This document shows, piece after piece, positions 25,928-34,979 of a DNA stretch of 64,000 bases. The stretch covers positions 1,550,001 through 1,614,000 of the forward strand of contig NC_010644.1 in NCBI RefSeq assembly GCF_000020145.1, given 5' to 3'. A program made the position numbers and the translations under genes. Numbering within the stretch: position 1 is the stretch's first letter; each line of letters begins with the position of its first letter. Source of the stretch: Elusimicrobium minutum Pei191. GTDB taxonomy: Bacteria; Elusimicrobiota; Elusimicrobia; Elusimicrobiales; Elusimicrobiaceae. The notes under the pieces were generated by a model. It was not told where the DNA came from. It did not search any database and saw only the letters and a list, made by a program, of their open reading frames with translations.

Positions 25928-25963
25928 ACAAAGCCCCCGTGTTTTTAACACGGGGGCTTTGTT
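25928..25963. terminator. Bidirectional terminator between converging genes
   Basis: Long perfect stem (ACAAAGCCCCCGTGTT / AACACGGGGGCTTTGT) with a three-base loop, between the rightward oxidoreductase operon and the leftward MFS gene. Confidence 0.9.
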
Positions 25964-25971
25964 ATTTAAAC

Positions 25972-27189
25972 TTATATTTTCGCGGGCTCTTCAACATTCA
26001 TTTTATGCTTTTTGGAAACTATTGCCGCCATCGCTGAGAAAAAACACGCCGGAACAACCATTAAAAGACAAAATAAAATAGCTATTCTTAAATTCCAAAT
26101 ATCCGAAAATTTACCTATAATCATAGGGGAAATAGCATCCCCCAAAGCATGGATTATAAAAATATTCAAAGCAAAAGCCATTGAACGCACTTTCTTAGAA
26201 GTATAGCCCACTATAGCCGCGCTTAAAGGCCCTGTCTGCGCGGAAGCGAACATGATAGCAAAAAACAAAAAGAAGATAGAACTTTCAAAAGTAGGCGCCA
26301 TAATACCCAAAACGGCAAATGGCATAGCTAAAGCGAAACTTGCCCCTGCGGTAATAAAATAAGCTTTTTGGGTTTTTTTAATAAGCCTGTCCGCCACCTG
26401 CCCGCCTAAAAATACGCCTAAAGCGCCTGAACACACAATCATAATTCCGAAAATAGTGCTTGACTTCGCCACGCTGTATCCGTAAAATCTGTTAAAGTAT
26501 GTGGGCAGCCAAGCCGCAAGTCCGCCCACAATAAATGTTGAGAAAGCCTGCGCAAGACAGATAAAAATAAAAATTTTATTTTTTAAAAGATGCACGTAAG
26601 CCCAAAGTTTGGGCTTTTCCGCCTTATCGGCAAAAACTCTTGCGTCTTTTATTTTAAAAGCCGCTAAAAGACCAAGCAGCAAACCCGGAACGCCAACAAT
26701 CATAAATGCAATACGCCAGCCGAAATGGTCGCCCAAAACACCCCCTAAAAAATACCCCAAAGCGCTTCCGGCCGGCAGAGCAAGCCCGAAAGAAGCCAAA
26801 ATTCTGGCCCTTTTTTCATGCGGATATTGTTCCGCCAAAAAACCCTGGGCAACGGTAGTAAAACCCGCCTCTCCGATACCTATAAAACTGCGTGCGGCAA
26901 GCAACTGCTTAAAATTATTCATAAACCCGGTAAAAAAAGTTGCTATGCTCCAAAGCACGGCGCTTAAACCCATCCAATGCTGTCTCGGGCTTCTGTCCGC
27001 AAAATAGCCCGCCAGGGGAGCGTAAATCATATAAACCAGCATAAAAGCGGAGGCTAAACTTCCGAGCTGCGCATCAGTAAGAGATAAATCTAATTTAATT
27101 AACGGAAACACTGCAAATAAAACCTGTCTGTCTATATAGTTAAACAGGTTAATTGCAAATAATAACCAAAATATTTTTTTAGGAGTCAT
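25972..27189 (-). CDS. MFS transporter, Spinster-like
   Basis: A 405-residue inner-membrane carrier with about 12 hydrophobic helices. The N-terminal NYIDRQVLFAVFP segment resembles the Spinster/Spns-type branch of the major facilitator superfamily. The loop 2-3 motif appears as GYFADRSPRQ and the helix 4 region as ARSFIGIGEAGF. The substrate is unknown; relatives move lipids, sugars or organic anions. It stands alone, tail-to-tail with the oxidoreductase operon and divergent from the parvulin genes. Confidence 0.85.
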   Translation of the reverse strand: MTPKKIFWLLFAINLFNYIDRQVLFAVFPLIKLDLSLTDAQLGSLASAFMLVYMIYAPLAGYFADRSPRQHWMGLSAVLWSIATFFTGFMNNFKQLLAARSFIGIGEAGFTTVAQGFLAEQYPHEKRARILASFGLALPAGSALGYFLGGVLGDHFGWRIAFMIVGVPGLLLGLLAAFKIKDARVFADKAEKPKLWAYVHLLKNKIFIFICLAQAFSTFIVGGLAAWLPTYFNRFYGYSVAKSSTIFGIMIVCSGALGVFLGGQVADRLIKKTQKAYFITAGASFALAMPFAVLGIMAPTFESSIFFLFFAIMFASAQTGPLSAAIVGYTSKKVRSMAFALNIFIIHALGDAISPMIIGKFSDIWNLRIAILFCLLMVVPACFFSAMAAIVSKKHKMNVEEPAKI

Positions 27190-27247
27190 TTAATAGATTA
27201 TATTAAAATAGTAGATAAAACTGGGTAAAAAATGCTAAATTAAATAT

Positions 27248-28108
27248 ATGAGAAGAATTGTAATAATTTCCGTGCTCGCCGCTTTGTTGTCGGCAGGCTG
27301 TAAAGAGGAAAAACCTGCGGCCAAAGCGCATCCTTCCAACGCTCTTGCAAATGTGGGGGGAGTTTTCATAACACAAAAAGATTTTGATAATGCCGTTATA
27401 GATGAAACTTTAAACAGAAAATATCTTGAAACGTCTTTCGGCAAAAACGCGCTTATAAACGCGTTGGTTAGAGAACAGCTTATACAGCAGGCATCTTTAA
27501 AAAGCGGGTCCGCACAATCCGAAGAGTTCATTAAAACGATTACAGATATTCAAAATGATTTCAGCAAAAGGCTTGAAGAAACAAAAAAGGAAGTCGCCAC
27601 AAAAATATGGATTGACTCTTTAAGAAACAAAGGGGAGATATCGGTTACCGAAGACGAAATAAAGGATTACCATAAAAAGTATTCCTATGAAATGACTATA
27701 AGGCAAATGCTTTTAACAGACCCCGATACAGCCAACCTGGTTTTGAGAGAGCTAAAGGCCACAAACAACAGCAACAGGGAAAAAAGATTTATTGAACTCG
27801 CTAAAAGATACTCAATAGATTTGGACGATGTTTCAACTGACGGCAAACAGTTTACCTTCATGCCGGGTGAATTTCTGCCTGAAATTGAAAACGCTTCCGC
27901 AAATTCCTCTTCGGGCTTAGTACAGGGGTTTTTTAAAACATCAAGAGGATTTCATATAATATATAAAGCGGGGGAAAAGAAAATTACTTTAAAAGACGCC
28001 CGTGACAGAATAAAAAATATTCTTGAAAAGAAAAAGTTTGACGATTATTTAGAAAGTCTTGCAGTAAAATATAAAGTAGAGGTATATAAAACATATGAAA
28101 GTAAATAA
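27248..28108 (+). CDS. PpiC/SurA-type lipoprotein (parvulin-like)
   Basis: A 286-residue protein with a lipoprotein signal (LLSAGC, Cys18). An N-terminal SurA_N-like helical chaperone region (about 30-130, with VGGVFITQKDFDNAV) is followed by a short parvulin-like domain starting MTIRQMLLTDP and ending GFHIIYKAGE. The parvulin core is divergent; the middle signature (usually DxxSxxxGGxLG) reads DDVSTDGKQFTFMPG, so isomerase activity is uncertain. It likely helps fold outer-membrane proteins in the periplasm. Its end overlaps the next gene by 14 bases. Confidence 0.8.
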   Translation: MRRIVIISVLAALLSAGCKEEKPAAKAHPSNALANVGGVFITQKDFDNAVIDETLNRKYLETSFGKNALINALVREQLIQQASLKSGSAQSEEFIKTITDIQNDFSKRLEETKKEVATKIWIDSLRNKGEISVTEDEIKDYHKKYSYEMTIRQMLLTDPDTANLVLRELKATNNSNREKRFIELAKRYSIDLDDVSTDGKQFTFMPGEFLPEIENASANSSSGLVQGFFKTSRGFHIIYKAGEKKITLKDARDRIKNILEKKKFDDYLESLAVKYKVEVYKTYESK

Positions 28109-29267
28109 ATTAATTTTATCAGGAATACTTATAGCTTTAACAGCGGTATGCGCCAATGCGGTAGTAGTTGACGCCGCCGTTGCAACGGTTAACGGAAAAC
28201 CGATTTTACAATCTGATTTTGACAAAGTAGCCGGCGCTTTTGAAGCGCAGTATACTGCAGCCGCCCCAAAACTTATGGAGCAGCCCGGCGTAAAATTAAA
28301 ACTTGAAAAAGAAGTTTTAGACCAAATGATTAATGACGAACTGTTGTTTCAAGCCGCTGAAAAAGAAGGCGTTAAAGCCAGAGAAGACGAAATTGACGAA
28401 GCGGTAAAACAAGCCAAGGACGCCTTAATACCCGCTGCTGATGAAAAAGGGAAACCCATCAGTGAAAAAGAAAGAACCAAACAGTTTGACGCCGCTTTAA
28501 AAAAAGAAGGCATAAGCCAGAAGCAATTTAGAGATAAACTTAAGAAACAAATTATGTCGCGCAAATATGTTGAAACGGCAATAGTAACAAAAGTTAAGCC
28601 CGTTGAAGAAGCGGACGCTAAAGCCCTTTACGACCAGGTTAAAGCCGTTATGAAAAAAGATTCTAAAAAAACAGCCCTTATTAAACCTGAAGAACACAAA
28701 AAAGAAGTTGAAGCTATCGCAATGCGTTTAGAACAGCTAAGCGCGCCCAAAGTAAGAATTGGGCATATTTTCTTAGAAGCGCCCAAAGCAGCCGGCGCTG
28801 ACAAAATAAAAGAAAAAGAGGCATTAGCTAAAGAAATTAAAAAGAAAATTGACGGCGGTATGGATTTTAGCACCGCGGTAAGACAGTTTTCCGACGATAA
28901 AAACAGCCAAAGCACCGGCGGCGACATGATTTTAATTAAAGGCGCGCCCAATACGCCTAAAGAAATTGACACAAAAGCTTTTTCTTTAGATGTTGGCAAA
29001 GTGTCTGACCCGATAAAAACTGATTTTGGTTTTCATATCATAAAAATAAAAGAAAAGAGCGCAGCTGAAGAAATTACTTACGAAAAAGTCGCAAGAGAAT
29101 TTGGCCAATATATAGCCGCGCAAAGAATTCAAGTCGCTATAAACGAACATATTAAAGACTTGAATTCAAAAGCGGAAATAAAAATTAATAAAGACTTTAG
29201 CGCCCTTGAAAAACCTGCCGCTAACGTTAAAGAAGAACCCGCAAAGACTGAGCCCAAGAAGAAATAA
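28095..29267 (+). CDS. SurA-like periplasmic peptidyl-prolyl isomerase
   Basis: A 390-residue exported chaperone with a cleavable signal peptide (ends CANA). The SurA_N domain starts VATVNGKPILQSDFDK, and a long helical region extends to about 205. One parvulin domain follows (VRIGHIFLEAP, then DKNSQSTGGDM, then DFGFHIIKIKEK), with the family signature residues present. A Pro/Glu/Lys-rich tail ends the protein. With the preceding gene it forms a two-gene folding unit. Classical SurA has two parvulin domains; only one is present here. Confidence 0.87.
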   Translation: MKVNKLILSGILIALTAVCANAVVVDAAVATVNGKPILQSDFDKVAGAFEAQYTAAAPKLMEQPGVKLKLEKEVLDQMINDELLFQAAEKEGVKAREDEIDEAVKQAKDALIPAADEKGKPISEKERTKQFDAALKKEGISQKQFRDKLKKQIMSRKYVETAIVTKVKPVEEADAKALYDQVKAVMKKDSKKTALIKPEEHKKEVEAIAMRLEQLSAPKVRIGHIFLEAPKAAGADKIKEKEALAKEIKKKIDGGMDFSTAVRQFSDDKNSQSTGGDMILIKGAPNTPKEIDTKAFSLDVGKVSDPIKTDFGFHIIKIKEKSAAEEITYEKVAREFGQYIAAQRIQVAINEHIKDLNSKAEIKINKDFSALEKPAANVKEEPAKTEPKKK

Positions 29268-29292
29268 TATAACTTCGCAGCAATATATTTTT

Positions 29293-29325
29293 AAGGGCTC
29301 TTTACAAAAGTAAAGAGCCCTTTAT
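29293..29325 (+). terminator. Terminator of the parvulin operon
   Basis: Thirteen-base stem AAGGGCTCTTTAC / GTAAAGAGCCCTT with a four-base loop, then TATATTTA. Confidence 0.85.
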
Positions 29326-29348
29326 ATTTAAAAAAACAGGATTACAAT

Positions 29349-30278
29349 ATGAAACCATTAATAGCTATAACAACAGGCGATCCTATGGGTATAGGTCCGG
29401 AAATTGTAGTAAAAGCACTGCAAGACAAAAGAGTAACCGACGCCTGCACCCCCGTAGTAATAGGAGATAAAAAAGCCCTTATTAAAAACGGGTTACAAGA
29501 GGGGGCTTTTTCCGTAGTTGACACGGCGGCTATACTTACAAAGCCGCTGCCTGAAACGCCGGGCCCTACAGTTTACGGAGGGCTTACTTCTTTTAACGCG
29601 GTAACAATGGCGTCAAGAATTACCTCAAAAGGCGAAGTAAAAGCAATGGTAACCGCGCCCATATCAAAAGAAAGCTGGAACATGGCGGGCGTTAAATATA
29701 CGGGGCATACTGATTTTTTAAAAGAGTTCTCCCGCATTGACCATGTTTTAATGATGTTTACAACAAACAAACTTACCGTGGGGCTGGTTTCCGAACACGC
29801 GGCTATAAAAGATTTATCTAAAGAAATAACTTCTAAGAAAATTATTCACGCCGCGCAGCTTTTAAATAATTTTTTAATTAGCAACAGCGTAAAAAAACCA
29901 AGGATAGGCGTTTCCGCCGTTAATCCACACGCAGGGGATGGCGGCAAACTGGGAATGGAAGAAAAAGAAATAATAGCGCCCGCTTTAAGCGTTTTAAAAA
30001 AAGAAAATTTTAATATCTTAGGCCCCATGCCTGTCGACGCGCTTTGGACAAAATATACAAAAGGAGCTTATGACGGAATTTTGTGTATGTATCACGACCA
30101 GGCTCTTTTAGGCCTTAAACTTTGCGCGCAAGAGCCTATTGTACACCTTACTTACGGGCTTCCTTTTATAAGAACAAGCCCCACTCACGGCACAGCCTTT
30201 GACATAGCCGGCAAAAACGAGGCTGACCCAAGCAGCATGATATCGGCAATTTTATACGCTGTTTCACATATTAAATAA
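29349..30278 (+). CDS. pdxA: 4-hydroxythreonine-4-phosphate dehydrogenase
   Basis: A 309-residue PdxA-family enzyme of pyridoxal phosphate synthesis, oxidising 4-phosphohydroxy-L-threonine with NAD. The N-terminal TTGDPMGIGPE, the metal-site histidines in GHTDFLKE and MYHDQALLG, and NPHAGDGG are all present. PdxA2-type paralogues act in sugar-acid catabolism instead. No other pdx gene lies nearby, so the role is not settled by context. It is flanked by terminators and so is a single-gene unit. Confidence 0.92.
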   Translation: MKPLIAITTGDPMGIGPEIVVKALQDKRVTDACTPVVIGDKKALIKNGLQEGAFSVVDTAAILTKPLPETPGPTVYGGLTSFNAVTMASRITSKGEVKAMVTAPISKESWNMAGVKYTGHTDFLKEFSRIDHVLMMFTTNKLTVGLVSEHAAIKDLSKEITSKKIIHAAQLLNNFLISNSVKKPRIGVSAVNPHAGDGGKLGMEEKEIIAPALSVLKKENFNILGPMPVDALWTKYTKGAYDGILCMYHDQALLGLKLCAQEPIVHLTYGLPFIRTSPTHGTAFDIAGKNEADPSSMISAILYAVSHIK

Positions 30279-30280
30279 CA

Positions 30281-30307
30281 AAAAGCCGCTTTAAAAAAGC
30301 GGCTTTT
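30281..30307 (+). terminator. Terminator of pdxA
   Basis: Stem AAAAGCCGCTTT / AAGCGGCTTTT directly after the stop codon. Confidence 0.85.
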
Positions 30308-30376
30308 CTCAGCTATCATCTTAATATTTGGCAAAAACAAAATAATAATTACATTTTTATTATTTATAATATAAAC

Positions 30377-30832
30377 ATGTTTATAAATTTATTAAAAAAT
30401 ATAACTCCCGTAAAAATACGCGCGCTTATAGGCACGGCGTGGGTTATCCCGTGGGTATACCTTGCCGTAAAAGGCAACTCTTTAGTGCGCGACGGTTACG
30501 TGCTTGAATATATAGAACAGGGCAATATAAAAAAACTTTATAAGTTTCTTACAAAAAAAACAAAAAATAAAATCAATAAATTTTACTATAAGGTAGTAGA
30601 CGTTCACACTTATGAGCGGCACACCCTTCTTACCGCCGCCATAAAAGCTGACCAAATTGAAATAGTAAAATTTTTGCTAGGGTTCCCCTCAATAGACATT
30701 AACAAAAAATATGTTTTTAGCGAATCATCGCATAACCATAGGGAATATACCCCGTTAGAATATGCGACTAAAACACATAAACCTAAAATAGTTCAATTAT
30801 TAAAAGATTTTTCCGAAGGAAGAAGAATTTAA
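30377..30832 (+). CDS. Small ankyrin-repeat protein
   Basis: A 151-residue protein. Residues about 15-35 form a hydrophobic segment (GTAWVIPWVYLAVKG) that may anchor the protein. Two ankyrin-like repeats follow: TLLTAAIKADQIEIVKFLL (about 79-97) and TPLEYATKTHKPKIVQLL (about 126-143), each with the TPL/A...VxxLL pattern. Such repeats mediate protein binding. It stands alone between two terminators, and no partner is evident. Confidence 0.7.
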   Translation: MFINLLKNITPVKIRALIGTAWVIPWVYLAVKGNSLVRDGYVLEYIEQGNIKKLYKFLTKKTKNKINKFYYKVVDVHTYERHTLLTAAIKADQIEIVKFLLGFPSIDINKKYVFSESSHNHREYTPLEYATKTHKPKIVQLLKDFSEGRRI

Positions 30833-30876
30833 ATTGCCGTAAATATTTTTAATTTATAAAAAATATAATTTAACAA

Positions 30877-30908
30877 AACTCCCCCGGCTCACACCCGAGG
30901 AGTTTTTT
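30877..30908 (+). terminator. Imperfect terminator after the ankyrin gene
   Basis: Stem AAACTCC.. / ..GGAGTTT with internal mismatches, followed by a run of six T. Confidence 0.55.
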
Positions 30909-30924
30909 ATTTCAAAGCTTTGGT

Positions 30925-30953
30925 TTGCCATTTCACTCAACAACAAATGGCAA
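30925..30953. repeat. Perfect nine-base inverted repeat in a structured intergenic region
   Basis: TTGCCATTT (30925-30933) and AAATGGCAA (30945-30953) with an 11-base loop. Bases 30833-31124 hold no protein gene. Further short GC stems follow (around 30962-31025), before the etfA terminator. Confidence 0.6.
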
Positions 30954-31083
30954 TGCCTCCGCCTTGCTGCTGCGGAAGGGTTGTGGAATAAGGATGCTAT
31001 CTATCCTCCGGTTTAAACGGCGGGTGTTCATTACCCTCATAAAAAAGCCATTTTTTGTTAAATTTTAATATAAACTTTAACGT

Positions 31084-31115
31084 AAAAAAGCCCCGCCATA
31101 AGGCAGGGCTTTTTA
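31084..31115 (-). terminator. Terminator of the acyl-CoA dehydrogenase/ETF operon
   Basis: Stem AAAAAGCCCCGCC / GGCAGGGCTTTTT (one mismatch) with a four-base loop, ten bases after the etfA stop. Confidence 0.85.
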
Positions 31116-31124
31116 TTTTTAATG

Positions 31125-32318
31125 CTATTTTGATTTTTTAACTTCCTCGATAACTTTGGGAAGTATTTGGGAAGCGTCGCCGACAATACCAAACTTGCAA
31201 ACGTTAAATATAGGCGCCCTGGGGTCTTTATTAACGGCGATAATAGTGTCTGACCCGTCCATGCCCACAATATGCTGAACCGCGCCGCTTATGCCGCACG
31301 CCACATAAAGTTTAGGCCTAACGGTTACGCCGCTTTGACCGACTTGTTTTTCTTTGGGAACGAAGCCCATGTCAACGGCCGCACGGCTTGCGCCTACTGC
31401 GCCGCCGAGTTCATTAGCTAAGTCTTTAAGCATAGTAAAACCGTTACTGTCTTTTACGCCGCGTCCGCCGGAAATAATAACTTCGGCTTCGTCAAGCTTT
31501 TCCATACCGTGAACGTCATCAATATGTTTATTTAAAATCTTAACTCTTGCCGCTTTGGGATTGATAGCGATACTTTCCTCAATTACCGCGGCGGAAAAAC
31601 CGGGTTTTAAAATTTCTTTTTTCATGACATTAGGTCTTACCGTAGCCATTTGCGGGCGGTGGTTAGGCGTTAAAATATCGGCCATAATATTACCGCCGAA
31701 AGCGGGCCTTGTTTGAACAAGGTTGCGGTCCGCGTTAACGGAAAGGCCTGTACAGTCAGCCGTTAAGCCTACATGTATTTCCGCCGCTACTCTAGGCGAT
31801 AAATCCCTTCCTATAAATGTTGAAGGATATAAAACTATGCTGGGTTTATATTTATTAATTAAATTAATCATGGCAGAAGCGTAAGCGTCCGTATTATAAT
31901 CTTTATATCCGGGCGCGTTAACGGAGTAAATTTTATCCGCCCCGTAAGAGGATATTTCCGCAAAACCGCTTTGCATATCGCTGCCTATTACAACGGCGCA
32001 AAGTTCTTCGCCTAAAGTGTTGGCGAGCTCACGGCCTTTGGTTAAAAGCTCATAACCTACAGGGCGTATTTTGCAAACGCCCTTGTCTTCAATAACTTCC
32101 ATAAAAACCCACACGCCTTTATAAGCCGTTATATCGGCCTTGACCGCTGTTTGGGAAGGCATTGAAATACATTTAACGGGACATTCCGGTATACAGGCGC
32201 CGCAAAGCGTACAGGCGGAGTTTACTACCGCTTTTTTGCCATCCATGCTCAAAGCGCCAAAAGGACATATGCGCACGCATTTAGTACAACCTATACAATT
32301 TGAACCTATGTTAATCAT
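31125..32318 (-). CDS. etfA: Electron-transfer flavoprotein alpha subunit fused to a 2[4Fe-4S] ferredoxin domain
   Basis: A 397-residue protein. Residues 1-55 contain two [4Fe-4S] clusters (Cys8, 11, 14, 18 and Cys36, 39, 42, 46). The rest is the EtfA fold with the C-terminal FAD domain (SGGRGVKDSNGF, VGASRAAVDMGF, GQSGVTVRPKLYVACGISGAVQH). Plain EtfA is about 320-340 residues, so the ferredoxin is a genuine extension. The same fusion occurs in CarE, the EtfA of the electron-bifurcating caffeyl-CoA reductase of Acetobacterium. It overlaps etfB by four bases and is last in the operon. Confidence 0.93.
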   Translation of the reverse strand: MINIGSNCIGCTKCVRICPFGALSMDGKKAVVNSACTLCGACIPECPVKCISMPSQTAVKADITAYKGVWVFMEVIEDKGVCKIRPVGYELLTKGRELANTLGEELCAVVIGSDMQSGFAEISSYGADKIYSVNAPGYKDYNTDAYASAMINLINKYKPSIVLYPSTFIGRDLSPRVAAEIHVGLTADCTGLSVNADRNLVQTRPAFGGNIMADILTPNHRPQMATVRPNVMKKEILKPGFSAAVIEESIAINPKAARVKILNKHIDDVHGMEKLDEAEVIISGGRGVKDSNGFTMLKDLANELGGAVGASRAAVDMGFVPKEKQVGQSGVTVRPKLYVACGISGAVQHIVGMDGSDTIIAVNKDPRAPIFNVCKFGIVGDASQILPKVIEEVKKSK

Positions 32319-33103
32319 TTAATCAAATTCTCCTTCTTTAAAATTTCCACAATTTTTGTGGCAAGCTCAGCGGGCGAACCGGAATAGATTTCACCTTTTT
32401 CCCTTGCCGGCGGCGGGAATATGCGGCCTACGCGCGTGGGGCTTCCTTCTAAACCGAGTTTGGCCAGATCGGCATTAACGTCAGCCGCTGTCCAGGTTTC
32501 GGTTTGTTTATCCTGCGCGTGGAAAGCCGCTAAGAAAGACGGATATTTTGCTTTATAATCATGAGGCATTGTTGTTGTAATAAGAGCGGGCAAAGAGGCT
32601 TCCATCATTTGATGTCCGCCGTCAATAAGTTTTTTAACTAAAACTTTTGTGCCGTCGCTGTCGACTTCCGTGCAAAATGTTATTTGGGGAATATCTAAGT
32701 GATAGGCGATACCTGGGCCAGTTTGGGCTGTGTCGCCGTCAATAGCCATCTGCCCGCAGATGATTAAATCCGCAGGGCCGATTTTTTTAATTGCCTGGGC
32801 CAAAGCGTAAGAAGTTGCCCATGTGTCCGACCCGGCGAAAGCCCTGTCAGAAAGTAAAATGCCTCTGTCAGCGCCTAAAGCTAACGCTAAACGTATAACG
32901 GCTATAGCCTGCGCGGGCCCCATGGATAAAACAGTTATTTTAGCGCCTGTTTTGGCCTTAATTTCCAAAGCTCTTTCAAGAGCGTAGTGGTCGTAAGGGT
33001 TAAGAATGCTGGGCACGCCAGCGCGTATTAATGTGCCTGTTTTAGGATCAACTTTTACCTGGGTTGAGTCCGGCACTTGTTTTATACATACAACTATGTT
33101 CAT
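32315..33103 (-). CDS. etfB: Electron-transfer flavoprotein beta subunit
   Basis: A 262-residue EtfB with the signature MNIVVCIKQVPDSTQVK, NPYDHYALE and the nucleotide-binding segment ICGQMAIDGDTAQTGPG. Bifurcating EtfB binds FAD here in place of AMP and shares the DGDTAQ(V/T)GP-type motif. With the acyl-CoA dehydrogenase and the ferredoxin-carrying EtfA, this fits a reductase that couples NADH oxidation to enoyl-CoA and ferredoxin reduction (inference). It starts 12 bases after the dehydrogenase stop. Confidence 0.95.
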   Translation of the reverse strand: MNIVVCIKQVPDSTQVKVDPKTGTLIRAGVPSILNPYDHYALERALEIKAKTGAKITVLSMGPAQAIAVIRLALALGADRGILLSDRAFAGSDTWATSYALAQAIKKIGPADLIICGQMAIDGDTAQTGPGIAYHLDIPQITFCTEVDSDGTKVLVKKLIDGGHQMMEASLPALITTTMPHDYKAKYPSFLAAFHAQDKQTETWTAADVNADLAKLGLEGSPTRVGRIFPPPAREKGEIYSGSPAELATKIVEILKKENLIK

Positions 33104-33115
33104 TATTCTTCTCCC

Positions 33116-34759
33116 TTATTTTTTGAAAATTTCTTTTAATTTAGCTGACACAATGTCGCTGTCTTCAATAGTGCCGCGCATTTTGTCTTCTATCTCTACA
33201 AGGTTTACGTCCTGGCTTAACTGGGCGGCATTACCCGTGCCCGCGCCAATAACGTATTTTAAACCTCTTGTGGCGATATCAAAGGCGCATTCCCTGCCCA
33301 ACACACGAGACATTGCCTGCAATGTGCCGATATCAAAGCGGCTGCCTTCGGTAACAATGCCTTCGGCGCAGCGTTTAACAAAAACGGCGGCTACTTCCGC
33401 GTTAGCTATAAGTTCGCCGAGTTTGAATGTTATAAATTGGTGGCGTGTAAGTTTTTGCAGTCTGCATTCTTCCAAAACTTTGGCAAGAGCTTTAAGCCCC
33501 AAAGCCATGCTGTCAGCACCCACATTTGGGTTTTTGGCGTGGGCTGCTTCAAGCTGGGCCGCCATATCAATATAGTATTGCCCGCGGCTCTTTAAATGTT
33601 CCTGCCAGCGGCCTCTGTAAATAGTCATTTCCATGACTTCATTTGTGCCTTCATAAATCATGGTAATTTTTACGTCGCGTTTAATTTTTTCAACGGAAAA
33701 TTCTTTTGTATAACCAAATCCGCCTAAAGCCTGTATAGCGTGTTCAGCGGCGTTATTGCCTTCTTCGGTAGCGTAATATTTTGCTATGGCGCCTTCCGTG
33801 GCGAAGCCGTGGTTATTATCATCAAGCATTTTAGCGGTATTGTCAATAAAAGCCCTGGCCGCCTCAAACCTGATATAATGCGGGGTGATAAGCTTAAGCA
33901 TATAGCCTTGTTTATCAACCAACGGGCCGCCCGCCTGTATACGCTGCTGAGCGTAATGGATTGCGGTTTCAGTCGCTTCTTCACCGGCGCCTAAACCAAA
34001 AGCGGCAACCATTAAACGGGTATAACCGAAAACAGCCTGCGCCTGCAATAAGCCCTGTCCTTCTTTAAGGCCTATTAAATTTTCAACGGGAACGTAAACA
34101 TCGTCAAAAGATAAGCCTGCCGTATTAGAAAGCCTTATACCGTGTTTGTCTTCGTGAGCGTCTGAGGTAAAACCGGGAGTGTTTTTTTCAACAATAAACC
34201 AGGAAGGCCCGCCGGGAGCGATAGCAAGAACAGTGTAAATATCAGCCACGCCGCCGTTTGAAATCCACATTTTGCTGCCCGTAATTTTATAACCTTTTAA
34301 AGTACCGTCGGGGTTAAGCACGTGTTCTGCGCGAGTTCTTAAAGAAACAAGGTCGCTGCCAGCATCGGCTTCAGTGGCGCCGTAAGCTACCAAAAGCTGT
34401 TCTTTGGCTATTTTGCCGAACCACTTTGCTTTTTGCGCTTCGGTACCGCCTACGTTAAGCGGGTCGGAACCTAAAAAAGTGGCAAATACGGAAGTGGCTA
34501 TGCCAAGATCGATTCTGGCAAGTTCTTCACAAACTCTGTAAATATCGGTAGTGCTGCCGGCTAAACCGCCGTATTCTATGGGAATAAGTAAAAGGTGAAC
34601 TCCTAAAATTTTAGGGTCATACATCTCTTTTAAAAGAGGCAGGGGAATTTCGTTTTTCGCGTCGTGTTCTCTAATAAAGTTAAACGAAATATTGTCTTTG
34701 GCGTAATGTCTTAAGCTGTCTAACATCAAATTACGTGTTGTGACGTCTATTTTTGCCAT
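33116..34759 (-). CDS. Acyl-CoA dehydrogenase with C-terminal extension
   Basis: A 547-residue FAD enzyme. Residues 1-385 are the usual acyl-CoA dehydrogenase: FAD/substrate loop GATEADAGSD (127-136), KMWISNGG (163-170) and the catalytic base Glu370 in IYEGTNE. About 160 further helical residues follow, as in the long-chain/ACAD9-like branch, though no membrane helix is seen. Directly upstream of etfB-etfA, it is the expected electron acceptor of that ETF, acting either as an enoyl-CoA reductase in fermentation or as a dehydrogenase. The start codon has AGAAAG upstream. Confidence 0.93.
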   Translation of the reverse strand: MAKIDVTTRNLMLDSLRHYAKDNISFNFIREHDAKNEIPLPLLKEMYDPKILGVHLLLIPIEYGGLAGSTTDIYRVCEELARIDLGIATSVFATFLGSDPLNVGGTEAQKAKWFGKIAKEQLLVAYGATEADAGSDLVSLRTRAEHVLNPDGTLKGYKITGSKMWISNGGVADIYTVLAIAPGGPSWFIVEKNTPGFTSDAHEDKHGIRLSNTAGLSFDDVYVPVENLIGLKEGQGLLQAQAVFGYTRLMVAAFGLGAGEEATETAIHYAQQRIQAGGPLVDKQGYMLKLITPHYIRFEAARAFIDNTAKMLDDNNHGFATEGAIAKYYATEEGNNAAEHAIQALGGFGYTKEFSVEKIKRDVKITMIYEGTNEVMEMTIYRGRWQEHLKSRGQYYIDMAAQLEAAHAKNPNVGADSMALGLKALAKVLEECRLQKLTRHQFITFKLGELIANAEVAAVFVKRCAEGIVTEGSRFDIGTLQAMSRVLGRECAFDIATRGLKYVIGAGTGNAAQLSQDVNLVEIEDKMRGTIEDSDIVSAKLKEIFKK

Positions 34760-34954
34760 TATCTTTCTCCGTATAATTTAAATAAAATACAGCATTTTTC
34801 TTTACCGGCGGCTTGCTAGCCCCGCGGCAAAATAAAATACCGTATTTTGGTACCTTTATATTTTATCATTTTGGGATAAAGGAAGATAATTTTTTAGGCA
34901 GGACTAACTATTAAAGCAATCTTTACGGTTCCGCGAAAACCACAAGTTATATTA

Positions 34955-34977
34955 AAAACACCTGGTAAATTCCGGGT
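34955..34977 (-). terminator. Weak terminator after the first pilin gene
   Basis: On the minus strand ACCCGG / CCAGGT (one mismatch) is followed by TTTTTAATA, just past the pilin stop. Confidence 0.5.
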
Positions 34978-34979
34978 AG

